64,000 nucleotides of DNA, taken from assembly GCA_963839515.1 (NCBI GenBank), contig CAWIVN010000005.1, positions 1-64,000 of the forward strand, written 5' to 3'. Shown here piece after piece: positions 61,815-64,000 of the stretch. This DNA is from Fredericiella sp963839515. GTDB lineage: Bacteria > Chloroflexota > Anaerolineae > Caldilineales > Caldilineaceae. The notes below the pieces were generated by a model, which saw only the letters and a list, made by a program, of their open reading frames with translations, was not told where the DNA came from and did not search any database. Made by a program: the position numbers and the translations under genes. Positions within the stretch are counted from its first letter, which is position 1. The number at the start of each line of letters is the position of its first letter.

Positions 61815-63082
61815 TGGATTTCAGCACAACCACGTATCTATGGACATTTCGGCGTCTGATGTGGGCGACACTCATCCTCGTTTTTGTCGCCCTGGGCTTC
61901 TGCCTTCTCTATCGGTTTAACGAGGTCGTTTTCATCCTGTTGATCGCCATCGTGCTGGGCACGGTCATCAGGCCGGCCGTAACCTGGTTGCACCGGCGCG
62001 GGCTCCCTCGCATAGCGGGGGTCATTCTTGTCTACCTCCTGCTGCTCGCCCTGCTCATCGGCTTCGTGCTGTTGGTATTCCCGTTGATTGTCGAGCAAGG
62101 TACGACGATTGCCGCCGCCGTGCCCGGTTACTACCAAGGCCTGCGCGCCTGGATGATTGGTTACCCCAATCAGTTGATTGTGCGCCTAAGTGAGTTTCTC
62201 CCGGCGACACTGTCAGGGCTGGAGCTGAACCGGCAGACGGGCCAGCAGATGCTGGATTTTGCCGGGCAAGCGGCGGGCTTTATGTCCTCGGCGGCCCAGG
62301 TCATTTTCATGGCCACCGCCATTCTGCTGTTGGCCTATCACTGGACGCTCGATGGGCAGCGCAGCATTCAGTCATTGCTGCTGCTGGTGCCGCTGGGCCG
62401 ACGCCAGGGCATTAGCGAGCTGTTCGCGGCCATGGAAACCAAGGTCGGTTTCTACATTGCCGGCGAATGCGTCCTTTGCCTGAGCGTCGGCATCCTGGCG
62501 CTGGTTGCCTACCTGCTCATCGGCTTGCCCAATGCCCTGGTGTTGGCGCTCGTCGCAGGCGTGATGGAGGTCGTACCGTTGATTGGGCCGTTGCTGGGCG
62601 CCGTTCCTGCCGCGGTGATTGCCCTAGCCATCGCACCTTCCAAGTTGGTCTGGGTGATCGTCGCCACGCTTGTGATTCAGCAGCTGGAAAACGCCGTGCT
62701 TGTGCCGCGCGTCATGCGTAAGGCCGTAGGGGTCAATCCGTTTGTCTCCCTGCTGGCCATTTTTGCCTTTAGCTCTATGTTTGGCTTTCTCGGGGCGCTC
62801 ATGGCCGTCCCCATTGCGGCCATGATTCAACTCTTACTCGATCGCGTCGTCTTTAATCCGGTGGCGCTGGAAGCGGTGATCTCGCTTGATCGCGACTATG
62901 CCGGCCGGCTGCGCTATGAAGCGCAGGACCTGGCCCAAGACCTGCGCAAGCAGGCGCGCTTCCGGGAAGGGGGCTCGGACCTGGGGGCCAGGCAGCTTGA
63001 TCAGGTGATGGATGAGATTGAGACGATTACAGTCGACCTGGATGCTCTGCTGGCCCAGGTCCGTACTTCAGGTGCGCCATGA
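61811..63082 (+). CDS. AI-2E family transporter (first of two)
   Basis: Protein of 423 residues, start overlapping the MgtA stop (ATGATGG). AI-2E/TqsA/PerM family: eight helices with a large extracytoplasmic loop between helices 3 and 4, and the signature GVMEVVPLIGPLLGAVPAAVIAL, QQLENAVLVPRVMRKAVGVNPFVSLLAIF. A C-terminal cytoplasmic tail of about 70 charged residues follows. Despite the family name, members include Na+/H+ antiporters and exporters of unknown substrate. Followed with a 4-nt overlap by a second family member. Confidence 0.86.
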
Positions 63083-64000
63083 CAAAACAACTGCTGCAGT
63101 TCGGCACGGCGGTTATGACCACGCTGCTGGCGCTGGCGGTGCTGTGGCAGTTCCGGATTGTCGTCGTTTACGTGTTGATCTCGCTGGCGCTCGCAGCCGC
63201 GCTGCGCCCATTGGCTAAGCGCGTGGTCAGGGGCGGCTTTGTGGCGCGCACGGCTTGGATTCTGCTGTACGTGGTGGCCCTGGGTAGTCTTGGCTTCTTA
63301 CTCTTCCGCACCGGTGAGACCGCCATCAATGAGATTCAACTGTTTGCCCGCACTGTGTCTGTCCAGGATGAATGGCGGGTGCCGGTATGGCTGGAGGGCA
63401 GCGCGTTCAAACAAGAGCTGGTGGCGCGGCTGCCGCCGCCGAGTCAGCTCTTTAGCGCAGTTACCGGCAGCCAGGGACAGCTCGTGCTGCCGGCCCTGTT
63501 CGGCTTCACGCAAGGCATTGGCAGCGTCGTGAGCGGCGTACTCGTCATTCTGTTGTTGAGCATCTACTGGAGCATCAGCCAGGTTCATTTTGAGCGTTTC
63601 TGGCTCTCGTTGCTGCCGGCGGGCCAGCGCACGCAGGCGCGTGGCGTTTGGCGGACCGTCGAGCCCGACATCGGCGCCTACATACGCAGCCAGGTAACCC
63701 AAAGTCTCCTGGCCGGGCTGCTCTTAGGCCTTGGTTACTGGCTGCTCGGGTCGCCCTATCCTGCCCTCTTGGCACTGGTCGGCGCGCTTGCATGCCTGAT
63801 ACCCGTGGTGGGGACGGCCCTGGCGGTCATTGCAGCACTCTTGGTGGGGCTGCTGACCAGTGTACAGCTTAGCCTGTTTACAGCGCTCTATGCGCTCGTC
63901 GTCTTGATTGCCCTGGAAGGTTGGGTTATGCCGCGGCTTTTCAGCCGCAGGTGGGACAATCCTATTCTAACCGTCGTGCTGCTCATCGCCATGGCCGACG
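63079..64000 (+). CDS. AI-2E family transporter (second of two, partial at window end)
   Basis: ATG 63079 overlaps the preceding stop (ATGA). An open frame of 307 codons runs off the right edge. N-terminal helices (TTLLALAVLWQFRIVVVYVLISLALAAALRPLAKR; AWILLYVVALGSLGFLLF), the extracytoplasmic loop, and the start of the conserved block (LLGSPYPALLALVGALACLIPVVGTALAVIAALLVG; LEGWVMPRLFSRRWDNPILTVVLLIA) match the family. It is less charged and more divergent than its neighbour; the two may form a heteromer. End not visible. Confidence 0.8.
   Translation, partial: MTKQLLQFGTAVMTTLLALAVLWQFRIVVVYVLISLALAAALRPLAKRVVRGGFVARTAWILLYVVALGSLGFLLFRTGETAINEIQLFARTVSVQDEWRVPVWLEGSAFKQELVARLPPPSQLFSAVTGSQGQLVLPALFGFTQGIGSVVSGVLVILLLSIYWSISQVHFERFWLSLLPAGQRTQARGVWRTVEPDIGAYIRSQVTQSLLAGLLLGLGYWLLGSPYPALLALVGALACLIPVVGTALAVIAALLVGLLTSVQLSLFTALYALVVLIALEGWVMPRLFSRRWDNPILTVVLLIAMAD

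Overview
The window reads as a piece of a high-GC bacterial chromosome, most likely a Chloroflexota member of the Caldilinea/Anaerolinea type. This is an inference from gene content, with no rRNA or marker tree behind it. Supporting signs are a complete Tad/Flp pilus locus with no outer-membrane secretin, secreted proteins with TPTPTATP-type linkers, MalT-type LuxR regulators, 7TM-PAS-GAF sensor kinases and a Gram-positive-like LexA box before uvrA. No tRNA, rRNA or CRISPR array was seen.

Layout. 1-12276 (minus): Tad locus read from Flp pilin through TadE, CpaB, CpaE, TadB, TadC, a TPR/beta-propeller protein, CpaF, a DnaB/RecA-fold ATPase, a second TadE, TadG and the prepilin peptidase, to an isoprenylcysteine-methyltransferase-like membrane protein cut by the window edge. 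12787-16721 (plus): secreted subtilase and secreted phosphoesterase. 16880-18859 (minus): groES-groEL. 19019-21507: a Crp/Fnr regulator between two identical palindromes, a PRC-barrel protein and two response regulators. 21839-28724: GH13 glucan enzyme, lipoprotein, zinc metalloprotease with six trefoil-lectin repeats, a decayed sulfatase and a second phosphoesterase. 29149-37493 (minus): ABC export operon with a NEW3-domain membrane protein, two ATPases, a permease, a GldF-GldG fusion and a DUF4340 protein. 37680-41745: wreckage of a cadherin/VCBS-like protein and of a 7TM-PAS-GAF-GAF-PAS sensor kinase. 41742-47243: small protein, alpha/beta hydrolase, MalT-like regulator, hemolysin III. 47440-57012: uvrA under a LexA box, CocE hydrolase, DUF937 protein, DedA-like protein, and a NarX/NarL-type two-component pair. 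57289-64000 (plus): LEA-like protein, RNB ribonuclease, MgtA-like P-type ATPase and two AI-2E-family membrane proteins.

Three things stand out. First, about 39713-40744 is almost free of cytosine on the plus strand (6 C in the 1,020 nt 39721-40740), yet still reads in long uninterrupted frames as recognisable 7TM, PAS and GAF domains, with stop codons where glutamines are expected. Cytosines appear to have been replaced base for base after the protein evolved, or miscalled. Second, 72-bp palindromic elements sit in frame inside two protein-coding genes, one of them with a second palindrome nested in its loop. Third, single-base indels break about ten otherwise well-conserved genes, including groEL, CpaB, TadC and MgtA. 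This points to an error-prone consensus sequence or to widespread decay, and must be kept in mind for every frameshift listed here.
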